Shown here piece by piece: positions 25,162-34,235 of a DNA stretch of 64,000 nt; within the stretch, counting starts at the first letter, position 1; each line of letters opens with the position of its first letter. The notes below the pieces were generated by a model. It was not told the DNA's origin, did no database searches, and saw only the letters and a list, made by a program, of their open reading frames with translations. The translations under genes and the position numbers were made by a program. Source of the DNA: Hydrotalea sp. (GTDB lineage: Bacteria > Bacteroidota > Bacteroidia > Chitinophagales > Chitinophagaceae); NCBI GenBank assembly GCA_022402565.1, contig JAKRSC010000008.1, forward strand, positions 62,001 to 126,000. Reading direction: 5' to 3'.

Positions 25162-25719
25162 ATGAGAGAGTTTATAACACAACCATGGTCGTGGTGGTTT
25201 TCAGGTGCTATGATTGCATCTATTATGTTTTTCTTATTATACTTTGGTAAATCATTTGGTTTTTCTTCAAATCTTAGAACAATATGTGCTGCAGCTGGGC
25301 TTGGGAAGAAGACTAAATTTTTTGATTTTGATTGGAAAGCTCAGAGATGGAATTTGATGTTTCTTATAGGGGCAATCATTGGCGGGTGGATAGCGGGACA
25401 GTTTTTATCAAATGGGGAACCCGTGGCAATTTCCGCAGCAACAATTGAAGACTTAGCGAAGCTTGGCATTTCTGCTCCAGAAGCTTTACAACCTCAAGAG
25501 CTCTTTAGTATTGAAGCTGTTTTTTCTTTGAAAGGGTTTCTTTTATTATCCTTTGGTGGATTGATGGTTGGTTTTGGTTCAAGGTATGCAGGCGGTTGCA
25601 CATCTGGTCATGCAATAAGTGGGTTATCTGATTTGCAATGGCCTTCTTTAGTAGCAGTGATAGGCTTCTTTTTGGGAGGCCTTCTTATGACTCATTTTAT
25701 CCTACCTCTAATTTTTTAA
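25162..25719 (+). CDS. YeeE/YedE (sulfur transport) family membrane protein, first half
   Basis: 185 residues with four to five membrane segments. GFGSRYAGGCTSGHAISGLS contains the conserved Cys of the YeeE/YedE half-repeat. Proteins of this family import thiosulfate or related sulfur compounds (YeeE/TsuA). Here the protein is half-length, and the next gene encodes a second half, so the two probably form one transporter. It starts 3 nt after the Usp gene. Confidence 0.85.
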   Translation: MREFITQPWSWWFSGAMIASIMFFLLYFGKSFGFSSNLRTICAAAGLGKKTKFFDFDWKAQRWNLMFLIGAIIGGWIAGQFLSNGEPVAISAATIEDLAKLGISAPEALQPQELFSIEAVFSLKGFLLLSFGGLMVGFGSRYAGGCTSGHAISGLSDLQWPSLVAVIGFFLGGLLMTHFILPLIF

Positions 25720-25753
25720 TCAAGACAAGATCGCTTATAAAAAATAAAAAATC

Positions 25754-26167
25754 ATGAAGTATATCAAATTCATCATATTAGGTATTGTATTCGGCATAGT
25801 TATGTCCAAGTCGGAAGCTATTTCTTGGTACCGTATACAAGAGATGTTTAGATTTCAAGCATTTCATATGTATGGTATTATCGGAACTGCTGTAACATTA
25901 GGTGTAATTGGAGTATTTCTAATTAAAAAATTTCAGGTGCGTGATTTCCATGATAACCCAATTCAATTTTTTCCTAAAGAAAAATCTATTTTCAGGTATT
26001 TAGTTGGTGGTACCATATTTGGGCTAGGCTGGGCATTAAGTGGTGCATGTCCCGGACCCATGGTTGTAAACATTGGGTACGGATATTTTGCATTAATAGT
26101 TGTTTTCTTCTTCGCCATAGTTGGGACTTATTTGTATGGTGTTGTAAAAAATAAACTCCCACATTAA
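25754..26167 (+). CDS. YeeE/YedE family membrane protein, second half
   Basis: 137 residues with four membrane segments. GGTIFGLGWALSGACPGPMVV carries the conserved Cys of this half-repeat (ACPGP). It is separated from the first half by 34 nt. Known full-length YeeE proteins hold both cysteine motifs in one chain, which relay thiosulfate through the membrane; a split pair is common in other bacteria. It precedes the cytochrome gene. Confidence 0.85.
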   Translation: MKYIKFIILGIVFGIVMSKSEAISWYRIQEMFRFQAFHMYGIIGTAVTLGVIGVFLIKKFQVRDFHDNPIQFFPKEKSIFRYLVGGTIFGLGWALSGACPGPMVVNIGYGYFALIVVFFFAIVGTYLYGVVKNKLPH

Positions 26168-26193
26168 TCATTCTTTCAGACGAAATTATTTTT

Positions 26194-27267
26194 ATGGAAC
26201 AAAATTCACCTAGTACAAATTCACTTTTACAAATTGTTCGACAATTGGTAAGAACGATTTGGGTACTCGTTGCATTATTGATTATTGTTCCTATTCTGGT
26301 ATATTATGCACCAGATTTAGTAGGTATAAAATCATCTTCCAATATTAATGATCCGAATGAAACACTCACTGAAGGAATTGCATCTGAAGATACAACATGG
26401 AAAGCTCCTCCATTATCAGAAATTGATGATAATGTTGAGTTAGAAAAAGTTTCTTATGGCAAGGAATTGATTATGCATACCGCATATTATTTAGGCCCAA
26501 ACGGTGTGGTTCAACAAAGTTCCAATGGACTTAATTGTCAAAACTGTCATTTAGAAGCGGGAACAAAAATATTTGGAAATAATTATGCTTCTGTTGCTTC
26601 TATGTATCCCAAATTTCGTGCAAGAAGTGGTTCAATTGAAACGCTTCACAAAAGAATCAATGATTGTTTTGAAAGGAGTTTGAATGGATCAGCTTTAGAT
26701 ACAAATACTAAAGAGATGAAGGCCATTGTTGCATATATTGATTTTTTGGGATCTCATGTGCCAAAGGGCAAACAAGTTGCAGGTTCAGGGTTTAAAGATA
26801 TTGCCTTCTTAAATAGAGCAGCAGATCCTGCTCTAGGAAAAATTGTTTATCAAAATAAATGTCAGAGTTGTCATCAAGAAAATGGGGAGGGGGTTGTAGC
26901 AGCACATAAGAGAGAATTTTCTTATCCTGCCTTATGGGGAAATCAAAGTTATAATGATGGTGCTGGTTTGTACAGAATGAGCAACTTCGCAAAATTTGTA
27001 AAATATAATATGCCTCAAGGTTCAGACTATGAGCATCCTCAGCTAACTGATGAAGAAGCATGGGATGTTGCAGCCTTTGTGAATTCACAAACAAGACCTC
27101 ATTATAATATATCTAAAGATTGGCCAGATATTTCTAAAAAGCCAGTAGATCATCCTTTTGGTCCTTATGTTGATCCATTTACAGAGACACAACATAAGTA
27201 TGGTCCATTTAAGCCCATTGTAGAATGGTACAAGAAAAATCAACCAATTACAGCCTCAAAAAAATAA
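26194..27267 (+). CDS. Dihaem c-type cytochrome, thiosulfate dehydrogenase (TsdA)-like
   Basis: 357 residues with an N-terminal membrane anchor (about 20-40) and two haem c sites, CQNCH at 115-119 and CQSCH at 223-227. NNYASVASMYPKFRARSGS and INDCFERSLNG between the haems are typical of TsdA, which oxidises two thiosulfate to tetrathionate, or the reverse. Cys158 in INDCFERS is the likely equivalent of the Cys ligand of the catalytic haem. It should act in the periplasm on the membrane. It is followed after 5 nt by the SoxB-like gene. Confidence 0.88.
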   Translation: MEQNSPSTNSLLQIVRQLVRTIWVLVALLIIVPILVYYAPDLVGIKSSSNINDPNETLTEGIASEDTTWKAPPLSEIDDNVELEKVSYGKELIMHTAYYLGPNGVVQQSSNGLNCQNCHLEAGTKIFGNNYASVASMYPKFRARSGSIETLHKRINDCFERSLNGSALDTNTKEMKAIVAYIDFLGSHVPKGKQVAGSGFKDIAFLNRAADPALGKIVYQNKCQSCHQENGEGVVAAHKREFSYPALWGNQSYNDGAGLYRMSNFAKFVKYNMPQGSDYEHPQLTDEEAWDVAAFVNSQTRPHYNISKDWPDISKKPVDHPFGPYVDPFTETQHKYGPFKPIVEWYKKNQPITASKK

Positions 27268-27272
27268 ACGAT

Positions 27273-28961
27273 ATGTCTGCCAACAGAAGAAAGTTTCTCC
27301 AGCAAATGACTACTTTGGGTGGAATTGGAATGATTTCTAGTTTGCCATCTATAGTGACTGAAGGAAAGGAAATTTCCGAGTCAAATCAACTTGAGATAGA
27401 TGACCAGATAACTGAAGTAACTATTCTCCAAACCACAGATGTTCATTGTCAGATTCATGCGCATGATGAATTCTTTTGGGAAAATAATAAGGCAGTATTT
27501 AGAAAGGCGGGAGGCTATGCACATTTAGCAACTTACTTAGGACAAAGAAGAAAGAAAGCTAAACATAGTTTTTTAATAGACACGGGTGATATGTTTCAGG
27601 GAAGTGCTTTATCAGTAAAAACAACTGGTAAAGCTATGCTACCTATTTTAAATGCATTGAATTATGATTTGTATTTACCAGGTAATTGGGAAGTGATATA
27701 CTATAAACAAGCTATGCAAACCCTTTTGGGATCTTTGACCGCTCCTAAGGTTTGTGCTAATATGTATCATGATGTAGGTGGTGGTGTGAAAGGCGAGTTG
27801 GTTTTCCCTCCATATTACATTTGGGTTGTTAATGGTATAAAGATTGGTTTCTTAGGATATACAGATCATTTAGTTCCAATTCGTCAATCTCCTAATTATA
27901 GCAAGGGTATTGTTTATTCACCACCTGAGGAGAATTTAGCGCATTATGTAAGCGTACTTCGAGAGCAAGAGCAATGTGCAGCTGTTATTGTTGTAGCTCA
28001 CTTAGGTCTTTCTCAACAAATTCATTTATCTAATTTGCCTGCCTGTGAAGGAGTGGATTATATTTTAGGTGGAGATACGCATGAGCGAGTTCGAGTGCCA
28101 ATTCAAGGCAAGTATGCAAAGGTTGTTGAACCAGGTGCTTTTGGTTCTTTTGTTGGAGAACTGACTTTACAATTTAGAAACGGTAAATTAGTAAAAGATA
28201 CTTATTTGCTTGCTGAAGTTGATGTATCCAAATATGCGGCAGATAAATCAATGACATCAATGATTCAGCAGTTGGAGAATCCTTATGTGCAATCATTACA
28301 AGAAGTAATTGGTTACAGTACCATTCCTCTTTATAGATATTTTGTTATTGAGAATCCAATTGATACACTCATTTTGGAGGCTTTGAAATGGCAAATTCAA
28401 GATGTAGATATTGTTTTAAGTAATGGATTCCGTTTTTGTCCACCGAGAACTACTCCAGATAAGACAGGAAATATTCCTATAACTGCTGGTTTTATTTTTG
28501 ATATGCTTCCTGTAGATAGTACAGTTAGGACTGCTCATGTAACAGGAGCACAACTAAATGACTGGTTAGAAAAAGAATTACATAATGTATTTGCAGAAAA
28601 TGCAGTTGAACGTTTCGGGGGATGGGTTATTAAGTTTACCGGAATGAAAGTAACGTTCAATGCATTTGCGCCTAAAGGTAAAAGGGTAGTATCTGTACAT
28701 GTTGGTGGAGAGGAATTACGAACCGATAAAACTTATAAAATTTGTGCATGTGAAAGAGAAGGTGACCCTGATGATATGCTCTGTAGAATTAAGCAAGTGA
28801 AACAAGCTAAAAATACGCAGTACACGCTTCATAGTGTTATGAAAAATTACTTAGCTGTTAACTCTCCAGTGACACCTTCACCTAAAAAATCAGCAATAGT
28901 ATTAGATGCACCGCAGGATTTATTAACTCAAGTATATGGTGTCCCATATGAATTCAAGTAG
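27273..28961 (+). CDS. SoxB-like metallohydrolase (5'-nucleotidase family), Tat-exported
   Basis: 562 residues from ATG 27273; a longer in-frame start at 27225 overlaps the cytochrome gene. The N-terminus NRRKFLQQ is a Tat motif. The metallophosphoesterase domain shows LQTTDVHCQ (Asp56, His58), DTGDMFQG, PGNWE at 136-140, VVAHLGL and LGGDTHER. The 5'-nucleotidase C-terminal domain follows (SNGFRF, VTGAQLNDWLEKEL). In 5'-nucleotidases the metal motif is GNHE; in SoxB it is GHWE. Here GNWE is intermediate. SoxB hydrolyses sulfate from SoxY-bound sulfur, but no soxYZ, soxXA or soxCD lies nearby, so the substrate is open. Confidence 0.82.
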   Translation: MSANRRKFLQQMTTLGGIGMISSLPSIVTEGKEISESNQLEIDDQITEVTILQTTDVHCQIHAHDEFFWENNKAVFRKAGGYAHLATYLGQRRKKAKHSFLIDTGDMFQGSALSVKTTGKAMLPILNALNYDLYLPGNWEVIYYKQAMQTLLGSLTAPKVCANMYHDVGGGVKGELVFPPYYIWVVNGIKIGFLGYTDHLVPIRQSPNYSKGIVYSPPEENLAHYVSVLREQEQCAAVIVVAHLGLSQQIHLSNLPACEGVDYILGGDTHERVRVPIQGKYAKVVEPGAFGSFVGELTLQFRNGKLVKDTYLLAEVDVSKYAADKSMTSMIQQLENPYVQSLQEVIGYSTIPLYRYFVIENPIDTLILEALKWQIQDVDIVLSNGFRFCPPRTTPDKTGNIPITAGFIFDMLPVDSTVRTAHVTGAQLNDWLEKELHNVFAENAVERFGGWVIKFTGMKVTFNAFAPKGKRVVSVHVGGEELRTDKTYKICACEREGDPDDMLCRIKQVKQAKNTQYTLHSVMKNYLAVNSPVTPSPKKSAIVLDAPQDLLTQVYGVPYEFK

Positions 28962-28962
28962 C

Positions 28963-29382
28963 ATGAAAAGTATACTTTCAATTATTGGTATATTTCATAT
29001 ATCAGTTTTAGTAATTCATGCTCAAACAACGCAGCCCCCAACAAAAATTGTTTTTCAGATGAGTTCACCTAATACATTGGTGCATAAGTCTTTGATGAAA
29101 CAATTGAATAATATTTTATCTGTTGCTCCACAAACAAAAATTAAAGTAGTATGTCATGGCCCTGGTATATATGTTTTAGTTCCTGATCATTCAATTGCAA
29201 CTCAAGCAATAGAACGTTTGCGGCTTAAAGGGGTTGAATTTATAGCATGTGAATTTTCAATCGAAGAAAGAAAAATTTCGTCAGATAAAATGTTGCAAGG
29301 TATTAGCTATACTAAAGCTGGAATACTTGAGGTTGCGAGATTGCAGGATGAACAATGGCGTTACATTAAATCTGGTTTTTAA
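28963..29382 (+). CDS. Exported DsrE-like protein
   Basis: 139 residues from ATG 28963, one base after the TAG of the SoxB-like gene; a signal peptide ends near VIHAQ. The mature part has the DsrE-type Rossmann-like order: KIVFQMSSPN, KQLNNILSVAPQTKIKVVCHGPG with the Cys after the second strand, and GVEFIACEFSIEERK with a second Cys. DsrE/TusD-type proteins carry persulfidic sulfur on Cys in the cytoplasm; an exported member would work with the periplasmic TsdA- and SoxB-like proteins. Sulfur carriage is inferred from context. Confidence 0.75.
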   Translation: MKSILSIIGIFHISVLVIHAQTTQPPTKIVFQMSSPNTLVHKSLMKQLNNILSVAPQTKIKVVCHGPGIYVLVPDHSIATQAIERLRLKGVEFIACEFSIEERKISSDKMLQGISYTKAGILEVARLQDEQWRYIKSGF

Positions 29383-30804
29383 ATGAAGTACAAAATTTTA
29401 TTCTCTTTAATAGGGTTAAACATTTTTGTTTTTAATATTGCATTTACGCAACACCAAGAGATAGGTGAGAAGGCAACTATGTATAAAGGGAAGCAGGTTG
29501 TACAGTCAGATACTAGTTCTTTGTTGCATGCTTTTAAAGCAGGTACAACTCATGGGCACTTTCGTTATTTTTTTATGGCAACGAATAACCAGCCTGGATT
29601 AACAGATTTTTATGCTAATGCAGCTGGCGGTGGTTTGAAATATGAAACAGGGAAGTATAAAGGATTTCAATTTACAGTAAGCGGTTTTTATATTTTTAAT
29701 ATGGGTTCTACTGATCTTTCTAGATTAGATAGTACAACAGGACAGGGTAATAGGTATGAAATTGGGTTGTTTGATATTGAGCAGCCCAATAATACGCGAG
29801 ATATGGATAGGCTTGAAGAATTGAATATTAAGTATCATTTTAAAAAAGCACATTTCATTTTTGGTAAGCAATTAATTAATACACCCTTTATAAATCTACA
29901 AGACGGAAGGATGCGCCCTACTGGTGTAGATGGATTATGGGTTGATTGGCAAGTAGCCGCATCTACTCGTATTGAAGGCGGGGTCATTTATGGTATTTCA
30001 CCAAGAGGAACAGTTAGATGGTTTGGTGTTGGAGAGTCAATTGGAGTATTGCCTGCTGGCGTAAATCCAGATGGATCAAGATCTTCTTATCCAGGTAATG
30101 TACATAGCAAGCATATATATAATGTAGGTATTCGCTCCAAGTTAAACAATCAGGTAGATGTTGAATTGTGGAATTTGCATGTTACGAATGTCATGCATAC
30201 ATCCATGTTACAAGTAAATTATCGTTTCATAGATACTCGTTGGTATGCTTCTGGACAATCAATATTGCAGAAAACAGTTGGTGATGGCGGGAATGCAGAT
30301 CCTTCAAAAGCATATAGAGAAAAAGGTGCAACTACTTTTACTTTTGGAGGAAGGTTGGGGTATAAAACACCGGAGTTAGATTTGACATTCAACTTTAATA
30401 GAATCACAGCGAATAGTAGGTATTTAATGCCTAGAGAGTGGGGGCGAGATCCTTTTTTTACTTTCATGCCTCGTGAGAGAAACGAAGGACATGGAGATGT
30501 TACTGCATATATGGTAAAAGCAGATTTTAAGCCTAAAGAAACACCGTGGAGATTTATTTTTTCAGCAGGATTATTTGATATGCCTGATGTTTTAAATACT
30601 AGGCTAAATAAGTATGGTATGCCATCGTATAGTCAAATAAATCTTGATATCCGCTACCAGTTTTCAGGTTGGTGGAAAGGCTTAGATGCACAGTTTTTAT
30701 TAGTAGCCAAGCAAAATAGGGGCAATACACACAACAATAAGAGGTTCGAGTTTAATCGCGTAAATATGCAGTTATTCAACCTAGTTTTTAATTATCACTT
30801 TTGA
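29383..30804 (+). CDS. OprD-like outer-membrane porin
   Basis: 473 residues: a signal peptide ending near IAFTQ, then a beta-barrel pattern ending in aromatic NLVFNYHF. Segments such as FIFGKQLINTPFINLQDGRM and RPTGVDGLWVDW match the OprD porin family. It directly follows the DsrE-like gene (no gap) and closes the sulfur unit, so it may admit thiosulfate, tetrathionate or organosulfur compounds. It ends 2 nt from the convergent acylase gene. Confidence 0.75.
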   Translation: MKYKILFSLIGLNIFVFNIAFTQHQEIGEKATMYKGKQVVQSDTSSLLHAFKAGTTHGHFRYFFMATNNQPGLTDFYANAAGGGLKYETGKYKGFQFTVSGFYIFNMGSTDLSRLDSTTGQGNRYEIGLFDIEQPNNTRDMDRLEELNIKYHFKKAHFIFGKQLINTPFINLQDGRMRPTGVDGLWVDWQVAASTRIEGGVIYGISPRGTVRWFGVGESIGVLPAGVNPDGSRSSYPGNVHSKHIYNVGIRSKLNNQVDVELWNLHVTNVMHTSMLQVNYRFIDTRWYASGQSILQKTVGDGGNADPSKAYREKGATTFTFGGRLGYKTPELDLTFNFNRITANSRYLMPREWGRDPFFTFMPRERNEGHGDVTAYMVKADFKPKETPWRFIFSAGLFDMPDVLNTRLNKYGMPSYSQINLDIRYQFSGWWKGLDAQFLLVAKQNRGNTHNNKRFEFNRVNMQLFNLVFNYHF

Positions 30805-30806
30805 TG

Positions 30807-32855
30807 CTATTGTGGGTGGTACACTTTTACAGCTTCTTTATAAATGGTTGCTTTATCTAAGGTCATACTTTTGGTTTTCTTTTCTAGATACAAAGGGACC
30901 TGATCAGCGAAATGTTGACTGCTAGGCTTTGCAGAGGCTCCATACATATTTACAGTTTCTAGAATTGGAAGACCTGCTTTTGGAAATCTGGCAAATACAA
31001 TATATCCATCTCCACCAGTTGATTTGAACATACCATTTTTATAAGGACCTGTCCATTGTGGAGCAAGTAAGTCTTGAAATCCATCCAGCGGCCAATCGCG
31101 ATCGCCACGAACCAATTTTTGTAAATCACCTAAAGTAATATTTGTTCTATTGAAGTGTTTCATCATATAGTCCAAAACATATTGGTAAGTAGCTTTACAT
31201 TCCGACATGGTTAATTTTCTTGCATCTTGTCCGTCCATTAAATTGCTAACAAAACGATAGGTTAAAAAGAAAATAGCAGCCCCTTCACTATTTGCATCCC
31301 CTCTTTTATTCCATGCTTTGAATGTTTTAATTAAAGTCGCAAACTGTGGTTCAGATTCTGGTTGCATTAAAAACATAGAATCGATGCCATACCAATATTG
31401 AAGTTTTTCTGGAAGCTGAATATCAAATTTGATTGATTTCAGTTGATCCATAGAAATGCTTCCTTCTTTGGGCATGAGTTCAAGAAAACGTTCGCTTCTA
31501 TTATTGATATTTATTTCCCATCCATCTTGCTTTGGATAATTTCTTGGTGAAAGATTATATCCTTTTGCTGTAGCTTGAAAAGAAGAATGATTGGTGTTGT
31601 ATAAAAATCCAGGAACAGGATTGGTGTATTGCGGTAGCTCTTGAAGTTTTCTAAAGTTTGTCCAAAGAGTAGCACTTGTATTACCCGGAAGTGTTCTTCT
31701 CCAATTATATTTTGAAGCACTATCTCTTACAGGAATCAATCCATTGTTGACATAAAAGATCGTATCATATTTGTCGGCATACATGATATTAAACATTGAA
31801 AGCTCTTGTTTTTTTAGAACTTCATAAAACTCAGTAAAGTTTTTTGCTTTTCCCATGTGGTACCATTGTTCCAAAGCTCCAATTTTCATGTTGGCACCAA
31901 GTCGAATTGAAAAAAAGCCTTGTTTGTTTTTCATGGTAGCACCATACTCACTCCAGTAAACATTTCTTCCAACACGAATTGGGATTCCTTTAATACGAAG
32001 CTTTACTTTTTTCTTTTCTAGTTTCAACCATTTGCCATCCAATTCATATTGATTCTTTTTGGTTGGATGCATTTTTAATTGAAATTGATCTACTCTGTCT
32101 ACTAAATTTACGGTATGAGCCCAGCCTAAGTGTTCGTTTACTCCATGTAAAACTGTTGGTCCTCCTGCTAGTAATCCACCTAATATGTTTAAGCCTTCAT
32201 CAGAATGAAGATGTGCTTCATAAAAAGCCTGTGGGCCAGTATTGGGTTGATGTGCATTGATAACTAGGAATGCTTCTCCAGTGTTTGTTTTTTTAGGATG
32301 TACAGCTATTGCATTACTGCCTTTGTCTTCAATCTCTTGAAGAGTAGGCATTCTGTTAGCAAAGATGGAACGTAGCACTTTGTCGGCGCCATTAAAAACT
32401 GTTAGTGCAAGTACAGAAGAAGCTACATAATCTTTAGCTGTCATTGGGAATAACTTTTTATGTAACACCTCATTTGGGTGCTTCTTAGCATAATCATTCA
32501 AAGCTTGAACATAAGCTTCAGCAATTGCGATGAATTGTGGTGATAAAGTGTGCCATTTTTCTTCTGTTATTTCCCGACATCTGAATAGTGCGAAAGCATA
32601 ATCGCCTGCAGCGCCTTCTTTTCCTAAAACCCTTCCCATTAAGCCCTTTGCCGGCAGAGCAACCATTTGCAAGCTGGAAAAGTCGTCTTCTGCATGAGCC
32701 CAAGCTAATCCATATGAAGCAGCAGCATCAGTTGGGGCGAAAATGTGCGGTACGCCCCATTTATCTCTAACAATGTCAATAGTTGTTGGATTAATTTGTG
32801 AAAAAGTAGAATTTATTAGCAAGAATGCTATTAAGCAGGAAAAAAATGATTTCAT
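30807..32855 (-). CDS. Exported penicillin acylase family (Ntn) hydrolase
   Basis: 682 residues with a signal peptide (FLLINSTFSQ). RDKWGVPHIFAPTDAAASYG is the usual N-terminal motif. KGSNAIAVHPKKT contains the Ser that becomes the N-terminal nucleophile of the beta subunit after autocatalytic cleavage. NILGGLLAGGPTVLHGVNEHLGWAHTV is split here only by residue limit: key features are the GGP turn and a GWAHT motif with the catalytic-region His. Family members hydrolyse amide bonds of penicillins, acyl-homoserine lactones or other N-acyl compounds. The substrate is unknown. It is monocistronic. Confidence 0.88.
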   Translation of the reverse strand: MKSFFSCLIAFLLINSTFSQINPTTIDIVRDKWGVPHIFAPTDAAASYGLAWAHAEDDFSSLQMVALPAKGLMGRVLGKEGAAGDYAFALFRCREITEEKWHTLSPQFIAIAEAYVQALNDYAKKHPNEVLHKKLFPMTAKDYVASSVLALTVFNGADKVLRSIFANRMPTLQEIEDKGSNAIAVHPKKTNTGEAFLVINAHQPNTGPQAFYEAHLHSDEGLNILGGLLAGGPTVLHGVNEHLGWAHTVNLVDRVDQFQLKMHPTKKNQYELDGKWLKLEKKKVKLRIKGIPIRVGRNVYWSEYGATMKNKQGFFSIRLGANMKIGALEQWYHMGKAKNFTEFYEVLKKQELSMFNIMYADKYDTIFYVNNGLIPVRDSASKYNWRRTLPGNTSATLWTNFRKLQELPQYTNPVPGFLYNTNHSSFQATAKGYNLSPRNYPKQDGWEININNRSERFLELMPKEGSISMDQLKSIKFDIQLPEKLQYWYGIDSMFLMQPESEPQFATLIKTFKAWNKRGDANSEGAAIFFLTYRFVSNLMDGQDARKLTMSECKATYQYVLDYMMKHFNRTNITLGDLQKLVRGDRDWPLDGFQDLLAPQWTGPYKNGMFKSTGGDGYIVFARFPKAGLPILETVNMYGASAKPSSQHFADQVPLYLEKKTKSMTLDKATIYKEAVKVYHPQ

Positions 32856-32919
32856 ATCTTTAATTTCGACGTTAAATTAACAATTAAGTCAACTTAGTTG
32901 TTACAATAAAAATTTAATT

Positions 32920-33096
32920 ATGGGCATCTGGAAACAAATTGCTGAATATTTATATATCAAGAAAAGGGATCCAAACGAGCCTGTTACACAATGGATGAAG
33001 TACATGCATGGTATGAACAGGATTTCTATTTTATTATTTTTAACTGCCTTAACTATTTTCTTGATTAAGCAGGTAGTACTTCCTCTGTTTCGTTGA
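32920..33096 (+). CDS. 58-aa conserved-looking small membrane protein
   Basis: An ORF of 59 codons (ATG 32920, TGA 33094-33096). It encodes a charged N-terminal half with WKQIAEYLYIKKRDPNEP and one C-terminal membrane segment (ILLFLTALTIFLIK), ending VVLPLFR. This style fits a small Bacteroidota protein group that I recall as DUF6728, not verified. Its last 32 bases overlap the end of lpxB on the other strand, so the two genes converge and overlap tail to tail. There is no long-ORF support, but the composition and membrane segment argue for a real gene. Confidence 0.65.
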   Translation: MGIWKQIAEYLYIKKRDPNEPVTQWMKYMHGMNRISILLFLTALTIFLIKQVVLPLFR

Positions 33097-34195
33097 TTTG
33101 TTGCATAAAGTGAACTATGCTTTTGGCAGCTTCATACGAAGCATCTTGGTTGCTATGTAATAAAGCCTGTAAGTCTTGATAATTTTTTTCTACTGCTTCT
33201 TTTCGTTCTTCATTAAAAAGGAGATCCTGTAACTCTGTTACCAAATTGTTTGTAGTAAGTTCCTGTTGTATTAATTCTCGTACAATGGGTTTATCCATGA
33301 TTAAATTAGCAAGTGAGATAAACTTAATACGAATTAATCGTTTAGCTATTTGATAGCTTAGGTTACTTCCTTTATAACAAACCACTTCTGGTACTCCAAA
33401 AAGAGCAGTTTCTAAAGTTGCTGTACCGCTTGTTACCAATGCCGCACTCGCATTATTTAGTAGCTCATAAGTATTTCTTGTAGTTTGAATGTTTTTGTAA
33501 CTGTTCAGAAATGGTGTATAGAAAGAATCTTCTTGTCCTGGTGCAAGTGCTACTACAAATTGAAACTGAGGGAATGCTCTGCTAGTTTGCAGCATGATAG
33601 GTAGTTTCAGCTTGATTTCTTGTTTTCTGCTACCTGGTAAGAGTGCAATAATTTTTTTGCTTTTATCGGCAGGGTGATTCGCTTTATAAGTTTCAATTAA
33701 ATGTGCAAGGGGGTGACCAACATACGTTACACTCCAGTTCCATCGGGTTTTAAAAAACTCTTTTTCAAACGGAAGAATGGTGAGCATGAGATCAATATTT
33801 TGCTTCATTGCTCGAACACGGTTCTCTTTCCATGCCCACACTTGTGGAGCGATATAATAAATGACTTTATAACCTTTTTTCTTAGCCCATGCAGCAATGC
33901 GCAAGTTGAAGCCTGGGTAGTCAATTAATATAATGGCATCTGGTTGAAAAGCCTCTATATCTGATTTGCAAAATGAAATATTTTGAAGAATAGTTGGCAG
34001 ATTTTTAATGACTTCTGCAAAACCCATAAATGCCAGATCTCGGTAATGCTTTACCAGTTCAGCCCCTTCAGCCTGCATTAAATCGCCTCCCCAGCAACGA
34101 ATACTGGATGTTGCTGATAATTGACGTAGGTACTTAACAAGGTTACTTCCATGTAAATCGCCACTGGCTTCTCCTGCAATGATGTAGTATTTCAT
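33065..34195 (-). CDS. lpxB: Lipid-A-disaccharide synthase
   Basis: 376 residues. The N-terminus YYIIAGEASGDLHGSNLV is the LpxB signature; DYPGFNLRIAAWAKKKG, YYIAPQVWAWKENR, VGHPLAH and ALLPGSRKQEI follow in the family order. It joins UDP-diacylglucosamine to lipid X to form the lipid A disaccharide at the inner membrane. It is the last gene of the surE-97aa-lpxB unit. Its 3' end overlaps the convergent small gene at 33065-33096. Confidence 0.96.
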   Translation of the reverse strand: MKYYIIAGEASGDLHGSNLVKYLRQLSATSSIRCWGGDLMQAEGAELVKHYRDLAFMGFAEVIKNLPTILQNISFCKSDIEAFQPDAIILIDYPGFNLRIAAWAKKKGYKVIYYIAPQVWAWKENRVRAMKQNIDLMLTILPFEKEFFKTRWNWSVTYVGHPLAHLIETYKANHPADKSKKIIALLPGSRKQEIKLKLPIMLQTSRAFPQFQFVVALAPGQEDSFYTPFLNSYKNIQTTRNTYELLNNASAALVTSGTATLETALFGVPEVVCYKGSNLSYQIAKRLIRIKFISLANLIMDKPIVRELIQQELTTNNLVTELQDLLFNEERKEAVEKNYQDLQALLHSNQDASYEAAKSIVHFMQQINETEEVLPA

Positions 34196-34235
34196 TCAAC
34201 AGCAAGTTAGTTTTTTTATGCAAGTCAAATACTAA

